Part shown: piece after piece, positions 11,450 to 23,066 of the stretch
How positions within the stretch are numbered: the stretch's first letter is position 1
Layout of the letters: each line of letters opens with the position of its first letter
Origin: Aquatica leii
Taxonomy: Eukaryota; Arthropoda; Insecta; Coleoptera; Lampyridae
Length of the DNA: 64,000 nt
Reading direction: 5' to 3'
Assembly (NCBI GenBank): GCA_035610365.1
Contig: CM069432.1
Location: forward strand, 228,740,532 to 228,804,531
Translations under genes and position numbers: made by a program
Notes under the pieces: generated by a model
The model's database searches: none
What the model was told of the DNA's origin: nothing
The model's input: only the letters and a program-made list of their open reading frames with translations

Positions 11450-12990
11450 ATTGACCCAGAAAAATGCAAAAAAGGTCAAAGAATTTGTATACAAAAATAA
11501 TGCAGTTCGCTTTATTTGAATAGCGTAAAAAATACTGCTTCCGAAATAAAATTAGTTTTACTATTCTCATTATACAACACTTTGACTGGACGTCCAAAGT
11601 GCGTAACGATTCGTTGATGACACTCAAAAACTTGCCATAAACTTCATCTTTGTGTGCAGGAAATAAACAAACCGACAACCGGTTGCTTCATCTTTAAATG
11701 TGACAAAATAAGAATTGCCGCCAAACAACATGTTGCTCATGAAACCACACACATCGGAATGAATTTTTTCATCTGCTTTCCATTCGATTTTCTGAATTAA
11801 CTTAAATGGTTTCCACGATTTTTTCCCAACTACTATAGTTTTCAAAAAAGTTCGTCGGTTGACGTAATCTTTAGACTAGGATTGACAATACTTTTAGCTA
11901 ATTCACTCATTCGACTAATCCCAGGGTGATCAAGGCGTTCATACCAACGTTTAAAGTCAACAACTGCGTTTACTTCAATTTGCAGTCGACGAATGTTGAC
12001 AACAAATAAGTTGTTCGCTGACTGTTTAGCAACTAATTACAGTTATTTGTTGTCATAAAACTGCATACCACCATTTCTGGTAACACATTTGACATCGTTT
12101 TGAGCTGCGGCACCCACCGAAAACAAATTTATTTTCAGTCCAGACACAAAAAGTACATTAAGCAACCTTCCAGACAGCCAATGACGTAGTGCTCCATCTC
12201 CAACTGATTCGATACCATTGGCCATTACGTTACTACTGTCAACAAGACTCGCTAAAATAATAAACCAGCTTGCGTCGTTGACCACATGGCATGAAGCACC
12301 TCTGTCAGCAAAGAACACATCGGCAGTTTCCTTCGGCTGATGATGGTGGACAATTTTTTCACTCAGGACCTGTCTTGTTGCATGTCCAACATTTTTTCTT
12401 TTGGTTTCTTTTTCTTTTTGTCGTTATTGTTTCACGGTTTCGGTTTTACAGCATAGTTTTTCGTAATTGCTATCAAGGGGTCGCAATTCAACTTTCAGCA
12501 GCTAACAACATACTACGTCGCAAATTTTATTGCGTCGGTTCGCTTGTTGATATTACTTCCAATGTTCTCACTACCGCATTGAATCGATCGGGTAGTCCCT
12601 CCATCCTTTTTGCAATGATTTTCTACTCTGACACCGACTCATCAACAAGTGCACATTGTTGGGCAAGGTTATCAACACAAGCCAAATGTTTTTTTACCGG
12701 TAACCCACCATACGTATAACGATCGTACTCATCGAGCGCATTAAATTTTGATGTTGGGTCCGTTCTTTCATAAACTGACACAAGATTCGACCACATAGCA
12801 ATTGATGTCGTTGCCAAACTTCCGTACTCACGTTGATTAGCATCTATAACAGTAAAAATTGCTAATCAGCGGCGGTGTCATTCTTGGCCTATTTAGTCAA
12901 ATCACCGTCGTCTTTATTTGGCGGTTTCTTCACTGCGTCCATCACTAGGTCCATGGTACCGTGAAACTCATTGTATCATCTGTAATTTCC
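11450..12990 (-). mobile_element. Copia retrotransposon fragment: gag, protease, integrase start
   Basis: Copia polyproteins run gag - protease - integrase - reverse transcriptase - RNase H. On the minus strand this fragment shows gag (SLATTSIAMWSNLVSVYER, about 12830-12760; DRYTYGGLPVKKHL), then a retropepsin-like core ADRGASCHVV (about 12312-12280) where the family has D-S-G-A-S, then the pre-integrase region and an integrase start with IHSDVCGF and VTFKDEATGCRFVYF (11760-11690), continuing in another frame with HKDEVYGKFLSVINESL. RT and RNase H are absent, and no LTR was found. The catalytic protease Asp is kept, but stops and frameshifts break the frame. It is inserted antisense between the two halves of the basic-protein pseudogene. 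Confidence 0.8.
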
Positions 12991-13289
12991 ATGATGGAAA
13001 ATTATCAATATTCAATTTATCGAAAAACAGCATTTTTAATTCGCTTCAATCAATTCACTACAATCAATAAATTAAAGCAGTCGTTTTCAGTTTTCTTTGT
13101 TTTTTCGCAAATCTGCATACAAAATTTAAGGTATCAACGACTTAAACCTTTCTGAAAGGTTTTACCAAAGAATAAAAAACAGGAAAACTTGGGCGTGCAT
13201 CAGCATCAAAAAATTCTTATAATGTACCTACTTCAATTGTTGGTCTGTAATACTGATTCCAAAATTTGTATGTTCCAAGTACATCCAGT
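12991..13289. other. Junction between Copia fragment and downstream pseudogene
   Basis: No motif of either flanking element could be read here with confidence. It probably contains decayed middle sequence of the basic-protein element. Confidence 0.3.
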
Positions 13290-14240
13290 GTTCAAAAATA
13301 AGAAATAGTTGATTGCAAAAAATATGTTCACATCTCAAAATTACCAGATTGCGTGCTAACAGTGCAAAACTATTTCTAAAAAGAAAAAAACTCGATAAGA
13401 ATCATAAGAAAAACAACAAAGACTAATGTTATTACTACTGTCGGTGATATTTTTCGAATTCTTAATCATCAATTAACAGCTTTTAAAAAGCCTGTTTTTA
13501 TTATGAGATAACACGGATGCAGCAAAACTAATGAACTGGTATTTCAAATTGATTTCTAAAAAAATTAACAAAATTTAGCAGTGAGTGGATTTTGGGGGGG
13601 GGTCCAAAAAACAACTTTCTTTACACAATGGAGATACTACTTCCATGAAAAACTTAAATGTCTCGGTTTCTGTTCAGTAAGTGAAAATTTAAAGCACCAA
13701 GCTCATGCTATATGAGCGCACATGAGACGATTGTTGTTGAATTTGTCCTCGGCAATTTCGTAGATCAACAAAATAGATTTTCTTTAAACAGCTCCAGGTC
13801 TCAATACAGAAACAAATCTAACGTTTCTTATCTTATAACGTAAATACCAACTATCCTTCGCAATGTTGAGCATATAAGCTAGAGCTTCAGTGAGAGCGGT
13901 CACGGAAAGAACCTAGAGACGGAGTTGGAAGTGCCCTAAAACGCACTGCTGATAGGCTTATCTTAAATAGACATGATGTACCTTTAGCACTAGTTTTTAT
14001 TGAAAAACTGAAGTCTATTACTGTAAAGTTACTATTGATACAGATGTTTGAAATGGAATCCAATGCGCCTAAGAAAATAAATGCTATTCCATAAATAATT
14101 TCAGTGCACCAGATTACATGGTCAAAAAAAAACGACATTAAGTGTATATCTCCGGTAATTCAGTTATTTTATCTGCGAACTGTTCAAACCATGTGACGTT
14201 TGGCCAATGAATCCATCTTATGTAATGCTTTTCTCGGATG
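13290..14240 (+). pseudogene. C-terminal half of the second multi-copy unknown-function gene
   Basis: Readable blocks, in order, are DCKKYVHISKLPDCVLTVQN (13312-13371), SVSENLKHQAHAI followed by AHMRRLLL (13676-13740), SRSQYRNKSNVS (13795-13830), VEHIS-SFSESGHGK (13867-13908) and DGVGSALKRTADRLILNRHD (13919-13978). The SQYRNKSN / SGHGK-x-DGVG-KRTAD block is the diagnostic core of a protein repeated in many invertebrate genomes; its function is unknown to me. A stop codon replaces an expected Trp between HIS and SFSE, and a one-base frame change lies inside the GHGK-DGVG block. Two codons for the basic N-terminal half lie at 10716-11412, beyond the Copia fragment. Confidence 0.65.
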
Positions 14241-14339
14241 ACACTTGTAACATTTTAAAACATAGTACTGTAATTTTGAGTGCGGTTCAAAAATGTAATA
14301 ATGAAGCATATATCCCTAACTTCCATTAGCATCTGCAGC

Positions 14340-14787
14340 AAGTAGGGGAGAGTATTCTACCTTGGGCCGTCTTGATTTAACAACTTTCTTATTACTTAAC
14401 ATCGTTGAGATGCAAGTTAACATCTGACAACATTGCACAGTTTATGAAGATAACGCGACTAGTTTCAATTAGCGGTATTTCACGTTTAGTTCAGGGTTAT
14501 CTTTATTGTGGTATGTTATGTAAATGTTCATATGCGCAGTTACGCGATTTTAATTAGCAATGTAAGTAGTATTTTCAAGTAAAATATTTATTAACACTAC
14601 CTGTAGAGACCTCTTCATCTGTGGTGATAAGCTTAAATGCTCAAGTGCATGATCAAGAAAAGTGCATTGATTCTGTAGCAACCGGAACAATCTCGTACCT
14701 TAGGCCACTAATTAGTTTTGTACAGTTTTTTTTCACATTATCTTATCAAAAAATACGCACATCTGCATTTTTTTATTCTTCTTAGAT
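14340..14787 (+). other. Probable left terminus and 5' UTR of the pogo-like element
   Basis: AGTAGGGGAGAGTATTCTAC at about 14341 and a weaker CTCGTACCTTAGGCC at about 14692 resemble the G-rich terminal sequences of insect pogo/Tigger elements, which typically read AGTAGGGG...CCTTGGG. No matching inverted copy was found downstream of 16740, so the right terminus appears lost. Confidence 0.45.
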
Positions 14788-16740
14788 GCCCAGAAGCAAA
14801 GACAGCGTAAAACGAGGAAAAGTAAACATTGATTTCCTAACCGATGCCGTAAATACCGTTTTAAATGAAAACAAGACTACACGAGCTGCTCCTAAACAAT
14901 TTAATGTGTCAAACACTACACTCCAAAACCGTTTGAAGAAAAAATAAGATGATCAAACCTTTTGTTTACAAATATAACTGCGATCACATAAAAGTTTTTT
15001 CCGTAAAACACGAAGAGATGTTGTGCAATTATTTAATTACTTGCAGTAAGAAGCTGTATGGTGTTTCTATAAAAGAGATTAAAAAATTTGCTTATAATTT
15101 TTCAAAGACTAACAACATTACTTCTAGCTTCTTGGAACAGGCGAGTTCAGGCTGGAAAAACATGGTGTTATGAATTTATGACTCGTCATAAAAACATGTT
15201 AAAAAAACCCAAGCAGCTAGCCTGTCCAGAGCCACAAGATTTAGTAAACACAACGTTTCTTCCTTTTTCAATAAATATAAAAAATATCTTTTTGCCCTGA
15301 AAACATATACAATGTTGATGAGAGTAGCATCTCTACAGAACGCACACTTTCCAAAGTTTTAGCTGCTAAGAGGGCAAAACAAGTAGGAAGCATGAGGTCT
15401 GGCGAAATAGGCGTTAACACTACCATTATTGGTTGCATCACTGCGATAGGTCATACCACATATCCAGGTATGATTTTTGCACGAGTTTATTTTAAAGAAC
15501 ATATGTTGAAAGGTGCACCTGCAGGAACACTGGGAATAGCACATGTAAGCGGCTGGTCGAATTCAGAAAAGTTTCTAGAATTCCTGAAACATTTTATTAA
15601 ACACGCAAAACCTGAAAACCACATTTCCATTTAAGCAATAGACTTAGCGACAAGATCTAGAGTGGTTATGTTTACATTTGCGCCTCACACAACTCATAAA
15701 CTGCAGCCACACGATAAAAGTGTTTTTGGACCGTTTAAAAAATTTTACAACGCAGCAGCTGATTCATGACGTAGTTAAAATAATTAGACAAGCGTATCTG
15801 AAAGCATTTGGTCAGATTAATATTCAAGCAGGTTTTAAAGCATCTGGAATTTGGCCAGTAAAAGAACGTGTCTTTGGCGATAACGAATATTTATCTTTAA
15901 GCGTTACAGATCGAGTTCCAACCAAGATATAGATACCGTAACAGAAACATCTAAAAATTTACCGGAAAACAGAGTACAAGATTTTTAAGCACTTCAGCTA
16001 GTTCATCAAGTTTAATCGCTTTTCACTCTCCTAAAATATTACGCCAATTTCCCAAATATGGTCCAAGCCTTGTATCTGCTAAGGGTAAACGAAAACCTGG
16101 AAGATTGAGAGTGTTAACAGAAACACCAGAAAAAGAGGAAATCGAAAAAAACACATGAGAAGAGACTTGCTAGAACAAGAGAAAGAATTTAGAATGTAAC
16201 TAAAAAGATAGTAGAAAAAAGCTCTACATCATCCTCAGATAAAGAAATTGAAGCAATGTAAGGGTCTGATTCTGATGATGTTAATTGGAGTCCTGTTTTA
16301 GACACTGATGAAGAAAATGATAGAAATGTTAATGAAAAAATAACCAAAAGTGATTTTTAGCTGACGAAATTAGACGGAAAGAAGAAAACACATTATTACA
16401 GAGGTAGTTGACAGTGAGAAAGAAGATTTAAGTCAAATATTTAAAAAAAAGTTGAAGTTTTAGAAAAAGACTTTATTGTGAAGTTACTCAACCCTACCAA
16501 TGTAGGAGACTCGGCAAGACAGACTTTGAAGTTGTTTTTCTATAAATTTTGGCACTTATCACATAACGACTGGAAATCCTCTAGACCAAATTCTGCACCC
16601 CAATCGTCTACCGTATGCTTTTTAAACAATATCAATACCAACAATAGCATTTCAGAGAATTGCATTCATAAAGGTCTCTAAAAAATGTTTTCTGGATTGT
16701 GAGCAATTTATGTGCAAAACATGCCAAGGAAAGAAAAAAT
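14788..16740 (+). pseudogene. Pogo/Tigger-like transposase, degenerate
   Basis: The order of domains is that of pogo-like transposases. A Psq-type helix-turn-helix (MPRSKDSVKRG ... TTRAAPKQFNVSNTTLQNRL, 14788-14946) comes first. A CENP-B/Tc5-type HTH follows (KKLYGVSIKEIKKFAYNF; VQAGKTWCYEFMTRHKNM, 15050-15207). The DDE_1 core is next (NVDESSIST, 15311-15337; IIGCITAIGHTTYPGMIF; HVSGWSNSEKFLEFLKHF). After that come the HKLQPHD-type block (15700-15717) and GFKASGIWPVKERVF (15834-15876). An acidic region and a tail containing FIVKLLNPTNVGDS (from 16470) close the reading. At least five frameshifts and stops interrupt it. Plus strand, directly upstream of the Penelope-like element. Confidence 0.8.
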
Positions 16741-16821
16741 AAAATTAACAAAAAGTCAAATGTTTTTTTATGTGTGTTTTTCTTATTGTACCGATCACAT
16801 GCTCAAAATTTCAACTTACAT

Positions 16822-16850
16822 CATTTCGGTAATCGATCACAGAAATGACC
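16822..16850. repeat. Inverted motif resembling the 10647 terminus
   Basis: TCATTTCGGTAATCGATCAC ends with GAAATGA, giving short inverted arms. The CATTTCGGTAATCG string echoes CCGGTAATCGTCATTTCGG at about 10638-10656. It could be the far terminus of the basic-protein element, which would place the pogo-like element inside it. Confidence 0.35.
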
Positions 16851-17084
16851 AACAATTAAATGTCAATAAAAACTAAAAATAACGAGAAATGTGCCCGACC
16901 ATGTTTAAATATTGCACATTTCATACAGATTTAAAAACAAAAAATTCTCCATCGTATTTGTCTCGTTATGTGAGAATCGCCCTTATACATATGAAACAAA
17001 CTTTTATATGAACTGATTTAAGTCAACCAAACTAATTTTAACTTGATTCTTTTAATTTGTTAATAATTATCACAATTAATTTGT

Positions 17085-17820
17085 TTGTTATATATCGCGA
17101 CACATAAAAAAGACAGACCAAAATTAAATACCAAACATTATAATTTACTATTAATAAACCCTTCTTTACCTCTTCTATATGGCCTTCCAAAAATTCATAA
17201 ACTAAACAATCCTATTAGACCTATTGTTTCTTTTTATAACACTCCTGTTTCTAAAATTTCATCTTGGTTAAATCAAACTTTACGTTCTTACCTTAACTTT
17301 CAATTTCCTTTTTCTATTTTTAATTCACAATCACTAGCTGATGAATTAGTTGATTTAACTTTAGATACAAATTGTTTTCTTATATCTTTTGATATTGTTA
17401 ATCTTTTTCCAAGCATTCCTTTTATAGAATGTCAAAATATTATTAATGAAATTCTATTTGAATCTAACCTTCCTGATCATATTTGCGAATTTTTATCTGA
17501 TTGTCTAAAATTATGTTTAAATCAAAATTTTTTCAATTTTAATAATCAAACATATTCAAAAAATAGGTCTGCCTATGGGTAACAATCTTTCACCTATACT
17601 GGCTGAAATTTTCCTAACTAACTTAGAAACTAAGAACCTTTTTTTGAATAATTTAATTAAAAAACATTTTATTTACTACAAAAGATATGTTGACGATATT
17701 TTGGTTGTATTTAAGGGTAATAATTATGATTTAGACCTTTGTTTTAATATTCTAAATTCATTACATCCTAACATTAAATTCACTTTTAAAAAGAATCTAA
17801 TAACGTTCTTAATTTTCTAG
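17085..17820 (+). pseudogene. PLE reverse transcriptase domain with two frameshifts
   Basis: The frame starting at 17085 carries LYGLPKIHKLNNPIRPIVSF (finger motif typical of PLE RTs) and motif A LISFDIVNLFPSIP (17372-17420). One base change of frame near 17565 is needed to continue into motif B (GLPMGNNLSPILAEIF, 17569-17613) and motif C (YKRYVDDILVVF, 17677-17712), where the catalytic YVDD is intact. A second, compensating shift near 17800 returns to the original frame at NFLDLSLNR. The catalytic Asp residues of motifs A and C are preserved, so inactivation is due to the two indels and the missing N-terminus. Confidence 0.85.
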
Positions 17821-18629
17821 ACTTATCTTTAAATAGAGTAAATAATTCTGTCAAAATTGGTATTCATCGTAAAAATACTACTACTGATCATGTCATTCCT
17901 TTTTCTTCTTTTCATCCTTTTTCACACAAAATGTCATCTTTTAGATTCTTTTTTAATCGTTTATACAAATTACCTCTTGATAAATTTAATTTTAATAAAG
18001 AACTTAACATTATTTATAATTTAGCAAATAATAATAATTATCCTTTAGATATGATCAAAAAACTTCAAAATAAAATTTTTAATTCCATTAATATTAAAAA
18101 CATTTCAACTCTTACTCTACTTTCAGATAACATTAAAAAGACATATTTTTCTCTTCCTTACATTGGCCGCTCTTCTTTTCAATTTCAAAATTTATTTAAA
18201 AAGCATGATATTAATATTTCTTTATTATCTAAATTTAATTTAAAATCTTTACTTGTTAATAGTAAAAATACAGTTGATATTCTGAATAAATCTGGTGTTT
18301 ACAAATTAAATTGTGGTAGCTGTAGCTCTTTTTATATTGGACAAACCGGCCGTAAATTGCGAACAAGAATAGCAGAACATTTTTCTTACATTAAAAACAA
18401 TAATGTTGGTATTAATTTAAATAATAAATCTTCTTTCGCTAATCATATATTAGAATATAACCATTGTTTTGATTATAAAAGTAACTACAAAATTCTTCAT
18501 ATTTGCAATAAAAGCCTAAAATTAAATTTTTTGGAGATAAAAGAAATTGTTAAACATAAAAACTCAGATCCAGGTGCATGTTTAAATGAAATTGTTAATT
18601 TTGAAAATGATTATCTTTTTCTTAAATAA
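17820..18629 (+). pseudogene. PLE connector and GIY-YIG endonuclease domain
   Basis: An open frame runs to TAA at 18629; its internal ATG at 17931 begins a 232-residue stretch, but the true frame comes from the RT. The GIY-YIG core reads GVYKLNCGSCSSFYIGQTGR (18295-18354) followed by KLRTRIAEHF, and a C-terminal helix LEIKEIVKHK. The CGSC pair between GVY and YIG is typical of PLE nucleases. In the PLE cycle this domain nicks target DNA to prime reverse transcription. The domain is uninterrupted here. Confidence 0.85.
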
Positions 18630-18851
18630 TATTTTTGTTTTTATTTAAATTATTTTTATATTTATTTAATTTTCTTGTTAATAATATTATTATTTTATAT
18701 ACCTTTCGCGATTAATTTATATTGTCATTTTGTTTGATTTATATGTCATTTTGACAGAAACTGTTCAATTTTAATTTAATGATTTATTTATTAATTGTAA
18801 GTCTATTAAGAATTTTAAGGTTGTGATTTTACTTTAATTGATAATTTTAGA

Positions 18852-18887
18852 GGCCTGATGATGACCGTTAGGTCGAAACATGTAGCC
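18852..18887 (+). ncRNA. Hammerhead ribozyme-like motif in the PLE 3' region
   Basis: The core elements are present in order. They are stem I 5' strand GGC (18852-18854), CUGAUGA (18855-18861), one extra U, stem II GACC (18863-18866) with loop GUUA and GGUC (18871-18874), GAAA (18875-18878), palindromic CAUG (18879-18882), and UA (18883-18884). The stem I 3' strand GCC (18885-18887) pairs with GGC. Cleavage would fall after A18884. A four-base palindromic stem III cannot close a loop, so activity would need a dimer, as described for minimal hammerheads of PLEs and related retroelements. The extra U before stem II is the one deviation from the canonical core. Confidence 0.7.
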
Positions 18888-18905
18888 GCGAATAATTAAT
18901 AAATA

Positions 18906-20640
18906 AAAAAACAGTTACGTATATGGGAAAGGCATTAAATCATTTAAAATTAAATATGTACTTTGCTTAATAAAATACTATTTGTCAAATTGTTTAAATG
19001 TAAATCTTTGTTTTATAAACCTCGTGGAATTAAAAAAAACTTTTGAAATAAACGCTGATAAAGCGGCCGATAGTGCAATTAATGTGCGCACAAACCGTTT
19101 TGGGCATCTACGCATTTTAGTTACAATGAATCGCCGCTGTTAGCAGTGCCTGATTAAAAAAAAAGAAAAAAAAACAATCTTTTTAATTCAAAGTATGTTA
19201 TTAAAGATGTTACAATATATAACAAACATATTAATTGTGACAAAAAAGCAAACAAACTAAATAATTACAATAAATATTAAGTTTATTTGTAAGTATGATA
19301 TTTAAATGTTGATTTATCGGAACTTCAAATAAAAAGAAAAATGGCGTTCCATATAAAACAGTATTTGGTCTCAAAGAAAAGCTTCTGAATACAAAAAAAA
19401 GAATAACTAAACATCAATATCAGAGAAAATCAGTTACACGCTAAGCTTTTCTTTAATGCATATTATAATATACTATAAATCAAATAAATTTGATATGATT
19501 CATTGTTAAGGTGCTGTAAACCAACTTAAAACAGTTTATCTCACTTTTTTATTACGCTTTCTAAAATAACTATTAGGTACGATCGAGACTAAAAACTGTT
19601 GTTAATTCTAAGCATTTTACACATGAATTGTAAGCGAGTTTATTTAGTTTATAATATACAATTAAAATTATACCTGATTAACTACTAGGGAGTTCCTAAT
19701 AGTTAATTTTAATTATGCAGTTGTAGGTACCTATTAATTATCTTTTATTAAATTAACATTTAATTATTTTTACGGTGCATTAAAAATTTATAAAGACTTG
19801 AATAAAAACAAACAAATAAGCAAATAGTAACTGCTTACTAGTCTTTAACAATTTGCTAAAAACACGTTTAACACGAGTGCAATAGCATCTTCTAAATGTT
19901 AAAACAACTATAAAATGCAATATTATAGTTGAACATGTTATAAGCAATTTCGATCTTATCGTTCCTAATAAAGTTCCAAAATTTATGTGACGGTATTAAT
20001 TTTGTTTGTTACTTCGTTCTAAGTTTTATGTATTTTTTGAGGGTCAAACCAGCAATTACTCGAATTCCGTAGTCCTACAAAAGTCGGTGCGGTGCGACTT
20101 AAACTTTAATTTAATTATGAATGTTGTATCTAACTTAATTTAGTTTTGCATATTTAACTAGTTTCAGAAATACATTTAAAAAAAACTCGCGCTAAGAAAG
20201 TGTTGATGTCATTAATTTTTTTTTAGTTAAATTATTAATTTGTAAATTTTTATGTAAACCCGACAGATGTATATACGTATATGTAAATTACACCTTTACA
20301 AATCATTGAATTGTAAAAAAATAAACCTTTTGCCAAAAACGTCACGCAATAGCATGTATTAGGTAACCACTGTTGTCAAATGATAAATAAACTTTTAAAA
20401 GAAATGAATCATTTCAAGGAGTTTGTATCATACACTAAAAACAGAATATACATAGTAAAAAAATCCTTACAGATTCTTAACCTTATTCGTTGTGATTTTT
20501 TTAAATTACATAACGAAGAGATGTCACGATTTAATTCAAATATTTAAACTTAGAGTTTAAAGGTAAGTTTGCTTTGAAAAATTTGTAAATACTGTGACAT
20601 CATAGTATATTTAAAATATTGAAGATACTAATATAAGTAT
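18906..20640. other. AT-rich stretch with no recognised feature
   Basis: About 1.7 kb with no supportable gene, repeat or structure. Confidence 0.45.
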
Positions 20641-20921
20641 AGAAAACGTATACAGTGGGTTCGTAAAGTAAGTACATAAATTCACTCAGTACACAATTCC
20701 TCAGACACGTTGATTTTGTTTATTTAAATGTCACTATTTTCCGGCATATTTTTTCCACAGATATCGATACGAAGATGTCAAAAAAAGGTGACCTTGTAAG
20801 TAAAAGTCGTCTGGTGGATCAAGCATTTTAGCGTTTTAGTTTAATACACTGGATATTGTTCTACCTAATACCGAGCATTCTAGAAAGATTTAGAGGAAAA
20901 TTAGTTAATTTTAATAAATCA

Positions 20922-20999
20922 ACAAAATTTATTGAAATCAATATCAACAATTAACGACTAACAAAATTTATTTAAATCAATATCAACAATCAACGACTA
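20922..20999. repeat. Tandem duplication, 39 bp x 2
   Basis: Units 20922-20960 and 20961-20999 differ at two positions only; each begins ACAAAATTTATT and ends AACGACTA. It lies just beyond the 3' end of the mariner-like ORF on the minus strand, probably in that element's UTR. Confidence 0.85.
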
Positions 21000-21057
21000 A
21001 CCTACAAGAAATGCAAATAACAATGAATAATAAACACAGCCATGTACAACAAAAAAA

Positions 21058-22070
21058 TCAAAGTAAATTTTCGAAGTGACCTACAAGAATTTCTTACCAA
21101 TATCCCATCCGCCACTAAAACTCATAGAGAATCTAACCGAGAGTTGGAATTGCCCGCATTTCGTTATGAATTCTGTCCACTAGTTTGTGGATGGTATTTG
21201 GTCTATTGAAATAGACTTTGCTTTTTAAATACCACTATAAAAAGTAATCGAAAGGGGTGAGATCAAGAGATCTAGGAGGCCATTCGATAAATCCCCTACG
21301 ACTGATCTATTCGTTAGCAAATATTATTTGGTTTCAATATTCGGAAACTATCATCGCAAAATGGGGTGGCACACTATCATGTTGGTACCATATAGTGTTA
21401 TTGAGCAGATGTGGATCTGCTACATTTGGGTAAAGTACTGCAAGTGCAATGCAGCCCCCCCAAAAAAATTGACCCAAGATACGGCTACCTACAATGCCAG
21501 CCCAAACGTTAACTTTCTGTAGAAACTGACTGAGTTTCCATTTTCCGGGAAACCAACACCTACAGTTTTGCCGATTTACTGTGCCGTCGGTATTCTTCGT
21601 CATCATTCAGGCCTTAAAACATGGTTTTGCTAAACTCTAACCTGCAGTTAAGATCATCTTCGTTTAGTTTTGCAGTGGCTGCTGGTAGTCAATGCTGCAA
21701 GAGAGTCATTTCAATAGCAAAACTTTAAAAACGCATTCTTACGTAATAAAACATTTATATTTAATTTATTTATATTTGAAATAGACAAAATGATAATTAA
21801 CGTTTACAATCTTTTTAATATAAAGTAGCATAATAATAAAACAATTTTTAGTATTTGTTTGGAGGGTCATTGACCAAATAACAATGGAGAAACCGTCACT
21901 GAAACTCAAGTAGAACGTTTAATTTAATATTTTCCTGGATTGTTGAACGACCCATTTTAGAGAGATCTCTCACATTGCCCACTTCCAAAAATTTTTGCTC
22001 GATCTTACTAACGGCGGACTTTGAACTTGTTACGATATTTGTTATTAATTAAATGGAAAATTTGTGTGCG
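21058..22070 (-). pseudogene. Mariner-like transposase, decayed
   Basis: Read on the minus strand from 22060: SAVSKIEQKFLEVGNVRDLS (second HTH) and GRSTIQENIKLNVLL; then a gap; then LNEDDLNCRLEFSKTM (about 21664-21620) and the catalytic region KVNVWAGIVGSRILGQFF (21515-21460) and WYQHDSVPPHFA. It continues with FIEWPPRSLDLTPFDYFLW (21292-21235) and ends HFENLL-stop at 21058. The D-x-x-PPH block and the SxDLTPxDYFLW block are those of mariner-like elements. The first expected catalytic region is largely deleted and several frameshifts are present. No terminal inverted repeats were recognised. Confidence 0.75.
21859..21905. repeat. Segment repeated in inverted orientation at 43740-43790
   Basis: TTTGGAGGGTCATTGACCAA at 21860 is found as its reverse complement at 43769-43788, and similarity continues for about 30 bp (GAGAA(A/G)CCG...ACTG). 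At 21.9 kb it lies in the mariner-like pseudogene, so the 43.7 kb copy is probably a fragment of the same family. Confidence 0.6.
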
Positions 22071-23065
22071 AACTCTGCCTCCGTAACCAATCATCATATC
22101 CTTTTCCTTTCACTTCAACGGCGGACTATTTTCAAATAGTTGAGAAAAGAAAAATGAATTTAAAGTGGTATTAAGCAATGATTAATCAGCAAAATACAAC
22201 ATAAACTTTCGAGGAACCAGTGCAAACTGTCAAAATCGTTTGTTTTTTCCTGTGATTCTTTGATAATCTTATCGCATAACTTTTACTTACATTTTTTAAA
22301 TTTTGAAACCAAATATCTCGAAAAATTTTCGCTTCAATGTCACACTTTGACATTTTCGTACTCAGAAAAATCAAAATCCGTTGAAAGTGGCGGAAAAAGT
22401 GAAAAAAAACTAATTTGTACTACAGAAACTATCAGAAAACTAACAAAGAACCTGAAGGAGTATCAAACTTGTTAGATTGTATATTACAGTTAAGTTTTTC
22501 TAATTTTGATATTTTTGATCACTTTATATCTACGAATCCATTAGAACCGAGCCTGCTTAACTAAGTCAATCCCTTTATAGATATTACATAACAGCGAAAA
22601 TAGTTTCTCTTTCTCCCAGCAAATCTTAGACTTATTATGTCCCAGCTACAAAAATTAAAAAAAGCAAGCCTACAATAAACCTGTAATTTCTAAAAATTAA
22701 AAAAAAAATCCATTGTCTAGAGAAAAAAATTTACAAAAGTGCCGTGCAAACACGTCATAACTTCAATTTTGATATAAGCAAAGCAAAGTACACATCCATT
22801 ACAAAATGAAATGAAAATAGAAATCTACATAAAAGTAAGTGTTCAAAGGCAATTATTATATTAGAACAAGTGTGCGACAGGTGGAAAAGTCATTTAAAAA
22901 ATCTTGAAACTTAAAATTGAAAAAAACTATGTTTAAGTTAATGTCAAATTTGTCAGATTTAGTAATAAATGTAGTACCAACATTATATTTCTGTTGCTTT
23001 TTTTATTTATTCAAACAGGAATATAATTTTACAAAAAACAGCACAAATAATAATGTATGTGACTC
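22071..23065. other. AT-rich stretch with no recognised feature
   Basis: No gene or repeat that I can support. Short open frames occur but have no recognisable motif. Confidence 0.4.
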
Positions 23066-23066
23066 T

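Larger units (their letters stand above)
17085..18905 (+). mobile_element. Penelope-like retroelement (PLE), 5'-truncated
   Basis: PLEs encode one protein with an RT related to telomerase and a C-terminal GIY-YIG nuclease, and often carry hammerhead ribozymes in their terminal repeats. This copy has all three: RT (17085-17820), GIY-YIG nuclease (to 18629), and a hammerhead-like motif at 18852-18887. The region before LYGLPKIHK is short, so the element is truncated at its 5' side, and I see no upstream terminal copy of the ribozyme. The composition is as AT-rich as its surroundings. Long uninterrupted blocks suggest it is younger than most neighbours. Confidence 0.88.

Noticed and set aside
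13592-13603. Poly-G run as a G-quadruplex
   Set aside because: A single G tract without three partners; likely slippage in a decayed coding sequence.
17931-18629. A stand-alone 232-codon gene
   Set aside because: The frame continues upstream into the PLE RT connector; the Met is internal.
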